Below are positions 12,786 through 24,438 of a stretch of DNA of 64,000 nt, piece by piece. The position numbers and the translations under genes are program-made. Position 1 is the stretch's first letter, and each line of letters starts with the position of its first letter. The stretch comes from Riptortus pedestris. Lineage: Eukaryota > Arthropoda > Insecta > Hemiptera > Alydidae. The stretch is taken from positions 27,966,001-28,030,000 of the forward strand of contig CM032230.1 in the NCBI GenBank assembly GCA_019009955.1, written 5' to 3'. The notes below the pieces were generated by a model that did not search any database, was not told the DNA's origin, and saw only the letters and a list, made by a program, of their open reading frames with translations.

Positions 12786-13608
12786 GTAGATTTCCCTTAA
12801 GGGAAATCAGCTATTGAAGTTGTAGTTAAGGCGTGATTTTTGAAAAATTTCCTCAAATGTCCATCTATCCTAAAAAATTTCAAAATTATATATATTTATG
12901 CATATCATCTATCTATCTATATATTTGTCTGTCGCAATTTTAGTTTAATCGTTACCAAACTCGATATATAAGCGTTTTATGTAAAAAAAAATATCCTTAA
13001 AGGCTGAAATCGGACCGGGGGAGGTGGGTTTAGGAGGAGGAATTTCTAAAGTTATAAATATTTCCATTATAGGTATGTTCTTTTATATATATCTGTTACC
13101 GCTCTAGCGGTCGCAATTTTTGTTTGATCGATATCAAACTCTATATTTAAACGTTTTATGAAAAACTAAAGATCAAGTTCGTTAACGGCTGAAATGGAAA
13201 CAGTGGAAGGGGGCGGGTTTGTAAGAACCAATATCATTGAAAATTTAATATTCTATAAATGTTGGTATTCATGTGTTTGCTCTACCTTCAATATTTACGG
13301 AGATAGTGGCATATTTTAGATTTCAGTAAACCCCCACTTTTAGTCATTGTACATTCAAAAGAAGATAATATATCATGAAACGTCTTATTCCAAGAAAAAA
13401 ATAACAATTTTATTTTTTTTCAACGGACAGATGTTATGTGAAATACATGCCAATAGTTAGTGTTATGGCGCCAGCAATGAAAATTTTATGGACAACCCAC
13501 TTCTAGCTACTCATTGTATTTAGAATAATGCTGAGATGAGATCAGTAGTGTGTCATTCCAATATGTGGGAAATCTGCTCAGTTTCGCAGCCCCTGCGTGA
13601 CGGACTTT
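12786..13608 (+). mobile_element. HINE-type repeat, near-full-length copy
   Basis: The 5' end is the palindromic TAGATTTCCCTTAAGGGAAA. The 3' end is GGGAAATCTGCTCAGTTTCG then CAGCCCCTGCGTGACGGACT. 'AGATTTCCC' near the 5' end and 'GGGAAATCT' near the 3' end form subterminal inverted repeats. A TCTA/TA microsatellite lies inside. Confidence 0.6.
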
Positions 13609-14044
13609 ATGTGTGCCCTATGCAGTGAAATCATATTAGTATTCAGAAATTACTTTTTAGTTTATTATTTGGTAAGTAGTATTAAGAACATATATTTATT
13701 AAAGCCGTGAATAATTTGTTTGTATGTTTAGAGTCATGGCAGTTAATTTCCTTTAGTTATTTTCTCGCAACAAGAACATTTTCCTTTGAGACTATAGTCT
13801 CTTAAAATTACGTCAGGGCAAATCCAAGATTGCTTATAAGGATTCCAATTGATATGGCTACAACTAGTCTTATCTCGTCAATGACAACTATAGAAGTATA
13901 ACATTTTGATATGTTTACAAACAACTTATTTCTTTTAGGTTAAACACTCTACTTTTTAATCACAATCTCTATTATTAACCTCCTTCATACTCATTTCTTA
14001 ACCTTCAATAACACTTCTTCTACAAAACATCTGATCTACAACAT

Positions 14045-14345
14045 CTCCCCTCTTAGATGATCCCCTACTTCTGCCAGCATCTTCCTATACCTGAGCTGAT
14101 CCGCGTTTCTTCATGAGCCTTCCTTCTTCTTCAACGAGCCGTGTTCTGTCCAAGTATCTTCTGGATCAGCCCGGGCTTCATGAACGCCCCTTGTCTGTAG
14201 TCTAGCGCATAGACTAACTCCTTCGACATGAAATACATTTGTCTTTCTTCTTCCGCCGATTTCCTCCTGTTCTCTTTAATATTCCTGTATGGTTCTCTCT
14301 GTTCCGGATATAGAAAATCTATCTGATATTTCAAAACCAACATTA
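14045..14345 (-). pseudogene. Ty3/gypsy retrotransposon pol C-terminal fragment
   Basis: Minus-strand translation gives a piece resembling the segment after the integrase core in Ty3/gypsy pol: 'VYALDYRQGAFMKPGLIQKI', then a frame change and 'KKRNADQLRYR', i.e. the G-x-W/M-x-x-G...RHxDQLR pattern known from K02A2.6-like elements. Frame breaks and the absence of RT and integrase core show it is a fossil. Confidence 0.5.
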
Positions 14346-14547
14346 AATTAAACCTGGACTTGATGCTGCTGAAATGTCAGAGAAATACCCTACTAATTTG
14401 AGCTAAATATATTTCTTCTTAATAATATCTTTGCTGTTAATTTTGCATGTGAATTCTGCAGATATAGGTCCCTGAAGAAGAGGATTGAGTCTCTGTTGCA
14501 CGGAAGGAGGCTTTTTTAATAATCACTGCCACTACATCCCTCAGCAG

Positions 14548-14733
14548 CTAGTTTATGGCATTTCTCTTTCTTGTAAATCTTAGGCACAACAGCTCATTAA
14601 GTGCTAAGACTTGCATCACTTCTTCTTGGGTGAACGTCCCACTCTTGGTGGCGCACTTTTCAAAATGACGACCGCGGTCATTTTGTTTTTCTAACTTTAT
14701 CTTTTTTAACACTTTAGACTTTAGTGACCGCAT
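14548..14733 (-). other. 61-residue minus-strand ORF, unassigned
   Basis: Lies about 200 bp upstream (minus-strand sense) of the gypsy fragment and is rich in charged residues (MRSLKSKVLKKIKLEKQN at its start). It may belong to the same decayed retroelement. No family is recognised. Confidence 0.2.
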
Positions 14734-15039
14734 TCAAAAATTTCCAAAATACGCCATCGGTGGTTTACAGCAAGGGTGGGGATTTTAGCTTTAACTTAAT
14801 TTTTTTTAACTCACCTAATTTGTTGGATCCTTAGACGGTGACGAAACAAGATGGCGTACGGGTGAGACTAGACTGCACTTCACCCCTTCTTTGTTATGAG
14901 ATCAGGTTGACGCATTTGCCAAATTCATGTTCTACTCAATGGCCTTACGATGCTGAGAGCCCACTAGGGTGTCGAAAAGCTCAACCTCAAAGTTCGGAGA
15001 CCGTATAATTAAATGAAATTAGTGTAAATCTAAGGGATT

Positions 15040-15645
15040 AAGATGGTAACTCTAGCATAGTAATTCAGTACATAAAACACTGGTCTACTATTTGTCAATA
15101 GTACTGGGGGACGTGAGGGAGGCCTGAATTTAAAAATAGCCGTATTTCGTTTCCTATTGGTTTTTCGGCGAATATGCACAGGATAAGAGTTGTTTATGTT
15201 GTTATTTGGAGTAACTTTTGTCATATTCACTTTTGTCGTATAATAAAGTATAAACGAGATATACACTAAAAAAGTAAAGTGGGCCCAACAATTTTATTGG
15301 GCACCAACGATTGAACCGAACTGAACAAAACTCGGTATGTGAATTAGCATTAGTTCTTCCATGGTTATAAGCTATACTACATTTTTTAGGTTCGAACGGG
15401 AGTGGGGGTTTACTGAGGGCCGAAAACTAAAAACCGCCGATATTTCGGCTAATATTAAAGACAGTGAAAATAGGTGCATGACAACGTTTATAGATCTTTT
15501 AATTTGCAAAAAGATCGGGTTTATACAAAATTTCGATCCTACTCAAACTAACGGAGATATTTCGAAAATCCTCCCCTCTAAATCCCCCTTCCCAATGACC
15601 GATTCCAGCCGTTGAAGAACATGATCCGTCTTTTAACGTAAAACG
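15040..15645 (+). mobile_element. Helitron-like repeat, internal fragment
   Basis: Shares colinear blocks with 7740-8035: 'tatttcgtttcctattggtt', 'gagtaacttttgtcatat' and 'ggagtgggggtt'. No intact ends. It abuts the TTAACCCT sequence at 15647. Confidence 0.5.
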
Positions 15646-15646
15646 T

Positions 15647-15700
15647 TTAACCCTCCGTTAGGCGCGGGTCATTTCCAAACGACTCTAGGCGCGGGTCACC
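15647..15700 (+). mobile_element. piggyBac-like terminal end (lone)
   Basis: TTAA at 15647-15650 is followed by CCCTCCGTTAGGCGCGGGTC. piggyBac elements insert at TTAA and begin CCY. GGCGCGGGTCA is repeated about 29 bp further in. No matching opposite end was seen, so this may be a truncated element or a chance resemblance. Confidence 0.35.
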
Positions 15701-16280
15701 TGTGAGGTGACGATGGAGAAAAATGTTGATAAACTGCTTCTTAGGGCAAAAATAGAGTTAAACAAATATAAATACTTATCTGAACAAATAGTAGCAGTTA
15801 GTCTGCTAACTACCAACTCACAAATAGTGGGCATTAACGTTTACTCCCAGAAAGAGTAGAGTATCTTGAAGGCGAGAGCAGACCGACAGAGTAAAGCACA
15901 TGTAAAGCGGAAAGCTAGATATAGAACGTTTTTTTCCGGTCAGGAAGATAAACTAAACTCACCAAGGAGGATTAAAGGGCTCCCTTGGTTAGCAGTTAAA
16001 TGGGGTTATTGTGACGAAAGACCTCCACGAGACATCCAAACATCTCAAAACAAATATAATTTGCACACACTCATTAAGTTCACATCATAAAGTGCAAAAC
16101 ATTTTCACTCGTCATCCCATTGTCCTGAAAATAAAAGAAGGAATACAAAACCTGTATAATTTACCTACATATAATAACTCTACATTGGCTATTTGGGGAA
16201 GAAGATTTAGGAACGTGTGACCTGCTGAGTTAGTGGCACGAACAGTTACTGCTTAGCATGAATATGGAATTGCCGACATA

Positions 16281-17557
16281 CAGTGGGAGAAAAACTTATT
16301 TGCTCACTAGATTTCTTTTTATTAAATTATGAATTTAGGTAATAAAAATTGTATAAAGTAATAAATTAGAAGTATATTTAAAATGGAATTAATACACATA
16401 TAATTCAAATGAAAAACTTCTTGCTTTGTAAAATAAAACTTAAAGTTTACAAAAATTCGGGGAAAAAAGCATTTTCACATCATACTTTTTCTTCATTTTT
16501 TTTAGTTTAATATTTTGTATGTAGTCCGTTAGTCTTAATTACCTCTTCTAAACGTCTAGTCGCTGTATGTACAAGGTTTTTAATTGCATTTGGACTCTTT
16601 TGTTGCCATTCTTCTACTAAAGGATTCTTGAGGTGGTGTCTTCCAGTTATGAGGTGTTTTGGAACATTTTAGTCTTATGCGTGCCATGAATTATCAATTA
16701 TATTTAAGTCTGATCGCTGCGGAGAGGTGTGCAGTTGTTGACGAACATTCAATTTTTACATTTCTTTAATGTTATTGGTTGTATTCTTTAGTTTCATTTG
16801 CCTGTATGTGTCGGATCATTGTCCTTCTGGAATATAAACTGATTTTGAATTACCAATTTCGTTGCACTTGCTAAGAGGTTGCCCAGCAAAATTCTCATTT
16901 AACCTTCTGCGTTTAAAATCACTTCAGTAGATAAAAGATTTCCATCTCCATTTTAAGCTAAGCATCCCCGACCCATTGCATTGCCACTCCCTTGTTTCAC
17001 AGTGACCGGAACGTTTTGCTTTTTCAGTTCATTCTTCCTACTCCAAATAGGCTTTCGTCCGTCAGATCCAAATAAATTAAACTTACTCTTATCGGAGAAA
17101 AGTACATTTCCCCAAAAACTGATGAGCTTGTTAATGTACTCCCTAGCAAAATAAAGTCTTTTTTTGCGATTGGTCTCCCTACTACCTGTTTTTTTTTTCT
17201 CGAGACCCCGTCATAAAGACCTTTAAAATTCAAAACATTACTTATAGCTCATTTTCGTGCTGACATATGCCCCAGAAGTTGATTCGACCATATTAGCTAG
17301 AGCACCTCCACTTATGGCTGCATTTTTATGAGCTTCAATTTTAATTTCTCTCTCCATTCTTACCATTAGTATCCTAGGACAACTTTGCGTTAGTTATTTG
17401 CAGTTGAACCTCATTCTTCATATCTCTTAATTGCCTAACTTATTTTAGAAAAATAGAGACCCAAGAAATATGATATTTCACAACCAACAAGTTTTGTTGG
17501 TTGCGCAATAAAATCACATTTTCGAGAGGCTCCACTTAGTTCACTTGTTTTTGACAT
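16281..17557 (-). pseudogene. Tc1-like transposon with decayed transposase
   Basis: The left end is a Tc1-type inverted repeat directly after TA: CAGTGGGAGAAAAACTTATT then TGCTCAC (16281-16307). The minus strand encodes a broken transposase. It starts MSKTSELSGASRK (ATG at 17557), passes through a frameshifted middle with GNVLFSDKSKFNLFGSDGRK-like sequence (about 17110-17050), and ends with LKNPLVEEWQQKSPNAIKNL plus a C-terminus closing HTKY-stop at 16507. The order (DNA-binding N-terminus, DxD/E catalytic region, WQ...P...NLV...R C-tail) matches Tc1. Frameshifts and stops show it is inactive. I could not find the right TIR near 17600. Confidence 0.75.
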
Positions 17558-17559
17558 TA

Positions 17560-18580
17560 TTAAGCAGTTAAAAATATGTAGATCCTACATGATTGAAGTA
17601 TTTTAGGATATTGTCAAAAAATAACAGGAGTATACTCTAAGAATTAAAAAAAAAAAAAAAACAGTAAACAAACAGACCTTTGTACTTGTGTACAAACAAA
17701 GAGAGTCTGTAAATACTTTTTTCATGTTAATATTATTTTAAAATATTTGTTTTATTATGATTAAGGCTTTCAATTGAATGCTTGCTGTTATTTAACAAGA
17801 ATTAGTTGTACTTATTACTAGGGTAAACTGAAATGAATTATTTTCAATTCATTATTTAAAGAAAAAAAACTTTTTTCTCCTACTGCAGTACATGCAAAAC
17901 AACTAATTATAAATAGCGAACAATACGTTTTTCGGAAGTTTGGAATTAGAACGATTTTTATATGACCCATAAAAGTTTTTCAGATTTTTCACAGGTTTTC
18001 TGGTGCTATCAATTAACAGTAAAAATCATGCCATTCGTCAATGTTGCTGAGCATTACCAAGCGAATAAATATTTAAAATCTCGATCGACCTATGTTATTT
18101 CAATATCTCAAAAGCTGTAATTTATTTTGTAGCGTAGTAGATATAAATTATAATATCTGGGAAGAAGCAATAGCATTTTTGAAATAAAGTAATATTGTCC
18201 CGTTTAAATCGGAGCAGTATAATTTTTACTTCATGATTTTTTTTTTTGGGCATTTAAACATTCTATCATTCTTTATTATTAATTATAGTCATTTAGCTAT
18301 ATAACTTCAAATACCTTTTTCGTTAACGATTATAGGGGAATATACTTTTTCTCTATACCGTCGAAAGTATTTACTGGCTTTTCAAGTTATTGACGTCAAC
18401 AAACGTTGATTGGATATGTAAACTATTTCTACCTAGTAGCTTTTTTCAAAACATTGTATTGCATAGGCGCTGGAATGCCACCTTCTTTAAATTTGTTCGT
18501 TATAGTTGCCAGGTGGGGGGTTATAAAGTCTGTTTTTATGTGTTAAATGGGAGCAATATATTTAAAATGTCGCGAACCAA
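17560..18580. other. upstream region of the POM121-like gene
   Basis: A+T-rich, no repeat family recognised. It must contain the promoter and any 5' UTR unless further exons lie upstream. An in-frame TAA just before the ATG at 18584 closes the reading frame. Confidence 0.35.
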
Positions 18581-18583
18581 ATC

Positions 18584-19224
18584 ATGCCAAAAGTTTTATA
18601 CAGCTTAGGTGTCTTATATTTTTCTAATGTGTTAGTTTATTTTTATTGCTACACTAGTACTTTTTTAATTGTTTTAATTGTTTCAACTTGTTCGTCATTG
18701 ATATGGTTCAAGATATCTCTGAAAGATTTTAAGATCAAAGAAACTAACAGCAAGAGGAAAGAGAGTTTAAATAAGACAAAGGAAGCCTTACAGAATTGCA
18801 TCGACCGAAGAAAACTTCAAAACCAAAGAATGTCATCTTTTCATAAAAGATCTAGTGTTTCTGGAGGAGATGAAAGTTCTTTTGATAGTGGACTCCTTAG
18901 TAATTATGATTCTAGACGATTAAGAACTAGCATTCAGTCGAGTGACACATCACCTCTAAGGACTTTTTCTAGACTAAATGGCATTAGTGGAGATGAAAAT
19001 TTTCATTCAAAACAATCATTTTCTCCTACAAGACATAGAGTGTTTTCACCAACTCGTACACTTGTCTCTTCAATGCGCCCAACTCCTTTTAGTCATTCAA
19101 AAAGATATAACTCTATTCAACAGGAAGAAGAAAGTTTCCAGTCTCAGTCTACTTTATCTCGAGAAGACTCTTTATTTCGTGCCTCACCAAGCTCATTGAG
19201 TAAGAAGCAAAATTCACTTTCGAG
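18584..19224 (+). CDS. POM121: POM121-like exon 1 (membrane segment)
   Basis: 641 nt from ATG to donor AG|GTAAGT, leaving in phase 2. Encodes the hydrophobic N-terminus (LGVLYFSNVLVYFYCYTSTF then LIVLIVSTCSSLIWF), then a basic and Ser-rich region with SPTR repeats. The first ATG after an in-frame TAA was chosen as start; an upstream non-coding exon cannot be excluded. Confidence 0.8.
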
Positions 19225-22200
19225 GTAAGTTCACCATATGCATATTTTTCTTTTTGGATTCGGGCTACAATAAATTTTGTAAATCATGAAACAATGAATC
19301 TGTAAAAATGGAAATAGAGTACATGCATTATTTCTCGAATATATCTCTTGACTTAGTGAATTGTACTCATTAGCATTTCTGGAGTCTTTCCTGCTATTAC
19401 TGAGGAAATGGAACCATCCCCTCAAATAATAAATTATGTATGGATGAGGAATGATGTAAGCAATCACCCATAGATAGTGATTTTTTATGTTCATTTTGTG
19501 TACTCTAAGATGTCAATGTATGTAGTTGACTAAATATAAAAAAAGAAATTCGTAATTTATTCGTGACCTCTTTTGCTACTAATGGGGATGGTTTATGAAC
19601 AGGTTACCTCTTTGTTCTAGCCAGTGTGGTGCTGTACAGGGTTATTTATATTAATGAAAAAATATGTGATTTCTTGAGTAAATTTAGAATCTCATATTTT
19701 TATCAGGCCTTCAGCCTCAATACTTTTACTTGCCACTGCACCTTCACTTTTAATGATACTAATAGCTTATTGTCTTTCTAAAATTAATAAAAGGATTTCT
19801 ATACTCTCTTGACTTTTTATGTGTTCATTTTAGGAAGACAAATCAACCTCAAGGCAAAATACACAACATTATTTTGAAGGGGCAGCAAGGCCATCCTTTT
19901 TAGCGTTTCAAGTATCATTCCTAGAGTTCCAAGGCTTTTTTTTTCTCCGTAAATCTTTTGCCCACCCTTTTATTTTTACTTTCTAACCAACTGTAAAACT
20001 AATAATGAATTGCATATTTTTCTCAAAAAGACATACATTAAAGGGGAAGAGGGGGTGAATTAATAGAAACCTGTGGGTCAGTCCTGAATACAATACTTAT
20101 CCAGGATGAGTCTCAATTAGACAGTAGATAAGTGAGGGTATGAGTAACTGAATCACGTAAAAGGCAGACAGAGTGTTTATTGCTGCCTTCTTTGTGCCCA
20201 AATTATAAAAAAAATTGTCTATTTCACTTGGGGGGAAAATTTAAACATATTTCCAATATAAATAGTATTCTTTTTACCTTATCAATTATAGTTTAAACTG
20301 ATTGCATTGATAAACAATAATTTGGGCTGCCTAAATGCTGCTGAAGACAGCTAAATAAATCATGTGACCAATATTTAAAAAAAAAATAATAATTTTATTA
20401 ATTTTTATAATTTGGAAAAAACATTTATCATAAAATTACAATGATCTGAATTCAAAAAATAAAATGTTAATTAAAGAATAATAATATGTATCTACTAAAA
20501 TAAAATAGAAGATGATAATATAAGAAAAAAAAATGTAAATGCACTGGGGAAAATTTTTGAATTAGGCCTTATTAATAGTCATTCATGTTTACTTTGTAGA
20601 TTACAACTGTGGAGCAGATTTGATATTATTTCAATCTGTATTCTAGAGATATAAAGGTGTGTAGAATATCATCACCAATGAAATAGTTGATGGAGCTTCA
20701 CCTTCGATTGGTCCCACGGAATGGTGATTGTCGCTTCCCCAAGCATCAGTATCCATGTTTCTAGATAATCACTTGCCACCCTGGTTGAGAAGGTATTGAA
20801 GACCAGACGGTAACATTCTGTAAAGTCAGGGTCAGACCTGGTTATCTTGCATTCCTGATGTAAACAGCCAGAGGAACCAGGTGCCTCATTTATCAGAGGA
20901 GGGGGGGGGGATTCCATATCTCTGTTGCTATACATCGGATCAAAACATTGTATAGAAATGTTAATTCAATTTTAATTTTCTATCAATATTGTTATATACA
21001 TATTTTCTCTATCATGAATATCAACCCAGATATTTGTATGTTTTAGTTTTCAGCCTTCAATAAACCCCCAGTCCTTCTAATGTCATATTAACAATAAGCT
21101 GGTATATCATGAATCACTTTATTGGAAGCTTAAATACCAAATATTGTTTTCATTGAACTTTTAATATGTGAGATACATGCAAATATGTAGTATGATGATG
21201 CCACCATTTAAGATTTTACATTCGTAACTCGAAAATGTTTATTGTTCTACACCATACTCAATATTTAACTGTTTCTGTCAACACTAAAGATCATACTAAT
21301 TAAACGCTGAAATTGGTGGTGGAATAGGGGGGGGGGAGCTTAAGAGGGGGAATTTTGAAAATTCAAATTATCTGCGTTATTATGAGTCTTATCAAAAAAT
21401 GTTATAGAACCAATATTGTTAATCTATTGATGTATAATTATTGGTCTATACATTATCTGCTTAGTTTACGCATCCTCTGTATGACGGACTTTCTTAGATT
21501 AGAGCAGACTTTTCTGATATCTTATTGAGTGAATTTCGAGACATCCTATAGGAGAAATGCAAATTCTGATCTTTGATTCATACAGGAGAAGCCAAAATGA
21601 GCTAGTATTTCGTTCAGAGAGACCTTTTAATTTCTTCAGAATAAATGCAAGGAAAGGTCAAATTTTGAAGAATGCATCAGCAGCTTTAGTCTACCATTTT
21701 TGTCAACAAACAGTCTTACAGTTCTAACCGTCATGATCTTTTCATTCTCAACTTTACCATATTTGCTGTTCAAATATGAAGGATACAGATTTTTGTCTGG
21801 TCAAAAGTCTACCCAGGGAATTGGAACTGGTATTTCTTGACTGCTTCTATGATTATTTAGTCTTCCTTCTTAGCTGCCAGTATCGTTCTTCATGCAACTT
21901 GAAGGGTCACACATGTTTCTTATCTGAGAAAGTATGACTCCTATTGATTTTATAGATAGGCGAGTTTAGCTTCCTTGTCTGTGGTGTCTACAGTGTGTTT
22001 TCTAATTAGCAAACTCCAAAAGCATGAATCACACCAATGTTTGAAGAAATAAACTGCAAGATACTGTTTTCTGCAAAAAGTACTAATTAAAATTAGAAAA
22101 AACACACCCAAAAAAAATGGAGGGACTCCCTTGTCTTCTTAAGTAATGCTGAAATCTTATTTTTTGCTTTGGTTTTAGAAGATTTCCCTTGAGGGAAATC

Positions 22201-23364
22201 AGCTATTCGGGTCATATTCATGACACGATTTTTGAAATTTTTTCTCAAATGTCCATTGACCCTCTAGCGATCGCAATTTTCATTTGATCATTATTAAACT
22301 TGACATTTAAATGTTTTATGTAAAGCTAAAGATCAAGTTCATCAACGGCTGAAATCCGACCTGTGGGTGAGGGGTTTAGGGGGAAAAATCTTAATATCTC
22401 CATTATCAAAATATTGTATAGAACCAATCTTATTACAAGAAGTCTATGTAATGTTCTATAAATGTTATTATGTTCATTCACTATGTTGATTATTAATGTA
22501 AACCCACACTCCTACACATGTCATATTAACAATAAGCTGTTATATTATGAAGCATTTTATTTGAAGCCTAAATACCTAATATTGTTCTCATTGAACATTT
22601 ACTTTTTGAGATAAATGCAAATACATGACGCAAGTTGGAAATCTGCTTAGTTAATGCAGCACCCTGCATGACAGACATTTTTCATATTTTAGGCAACTTT
22701 AAGGCTGAAGGAGATCAATTGAGGAATGCCTATCCATCAAACTCAATCACTGCCTTTCACTTTGAGCTCATGCTTGCCATGTGAGTTAAGGCATTAGTCT
22801 TAATCTCATACAGTAAACCTAGAGCGGTGAATTTGATTCCCAACTGGGCAATAGGAATTTATTTAGTGACAAACTCATTAAACAAAATCCTTAGTACCAC
22901 CCGGGCCAGAAAAGAGTAGTAACTAGTAGATAACCCGTACCAATTATTCATAGAAAATAGCATAAAGTGGGTGTAAATAAATAACAAACAAACTTACTTT
23001 CACTCAACAATTTAATGATGTCTTGTGGCTTTAAAATGATTTTCATATTAGAATCTATTTTTTTCAAAACTATATTTGTGATGTATATATTCTATTGCAG
23101 TCTGAGCGCTGAATCTTCTGGTTTTGTGTCTATGTTAGCTGCTACTGCAAATCAAATGAAACTTAATGATTTCCCAAGGATTGGTCCCTCAGCACCTATT
23201 ATTCCATTAATGCCAACATCTGCTTCAAAAACTATATCTTCTCCATCAAATAGAAGGAATGACTCGTCATTAAGAGATTACAGCTCAGTTACACCTAGAA
23301 GAAACCGAGTTAGAGTTCGACTAGCTGGACCAAATCAAAGGTAATATTAATTTCTCCTTTTCTT

Positions 23365-23430
<66 letters not shown>

Positions 23431-24389
23431 TAGCTCAGATACCCGGCTTCGCCCAGGAATTCATTTGAGGCTGGATGGTGATGGTATTTTTTTGGCAAGG
23501 CTTTACTTTGCACAATATTTTGACATTTACCCGTCCTAGTGTTTAGGGTTGATACCCGACGTTTCTGTGGATTTGTTAATAATAAAATTAATTTTTTATG
23601 TCAGACTTCACTGTCCTCCTTAGTGTCATATTTCCCGTTTCCTGTGCATTATGCATAGATTTAAATTATTAAGGACAAAATATTAACATACATTTGAATT
23701 AATTTTTCCAGGTGAGGTACCTGATAGTTCATATTGAAAATAATTGTTGAGCAAATTTCTCTAAATTAACAAATAAATAACTTTTGTTATGTGCATATTT
23801 GCCGAAACCCCAATAGGAAACGAAACATCACTATTTTTAATTTCAGGCCTCCCTTATAACCCCCACTCCTGTCCGTTCCTAGAAATGTTAGTATGGCTTA
23901 TTATAAGGAAGGCGTTAGTGCTAATATACATACCGAGTGTTTTATTTAGTTCGCTTGAGTGTTTTGTGCCAAATAAAATTGTTGACTCCCGTTATAATTT
24001 TTAGCGTATAATGCCTTTATGCTTTGGTATACGATGATAGTGTATATAACAAAAGTTACTCCAAATAACACAATAAACAATTTTTATTATGTGCATAATT
24101 TCTGAAAATGCAATAGGAAACGAAATATCGCTATTTTTAATTTCAGGCCTCCCTTATAACCCCCACTCCGGTTCGTATTAAATTAAATATTAAAATAGCC
24201 TAAAGTCTAAGATGGGTTAGTAGTAATATACATACCAAGTTTCATAAACTTCGGTTCAGCCGTTTATGCGTGAAAAGGTAACAAACAAACAAGCAAACAT
24301 AGATAAATAGATTCACGTGTCTATGACATGTGTAACGAAAAGTTATCGTGAAATTTCGTGAAAAAAATCAATGTACAGACAGAGGTTAC

Positions 24390-24438
<49 letters not shown>

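Noticed and set aside
15866..16220. Two overlapping plus-strand ORFs (74 and 69 codons)
   Set aside because: No recognisable domain and located between a piggyBac-like end and a Tc1 fossil; most likely transposon debris.
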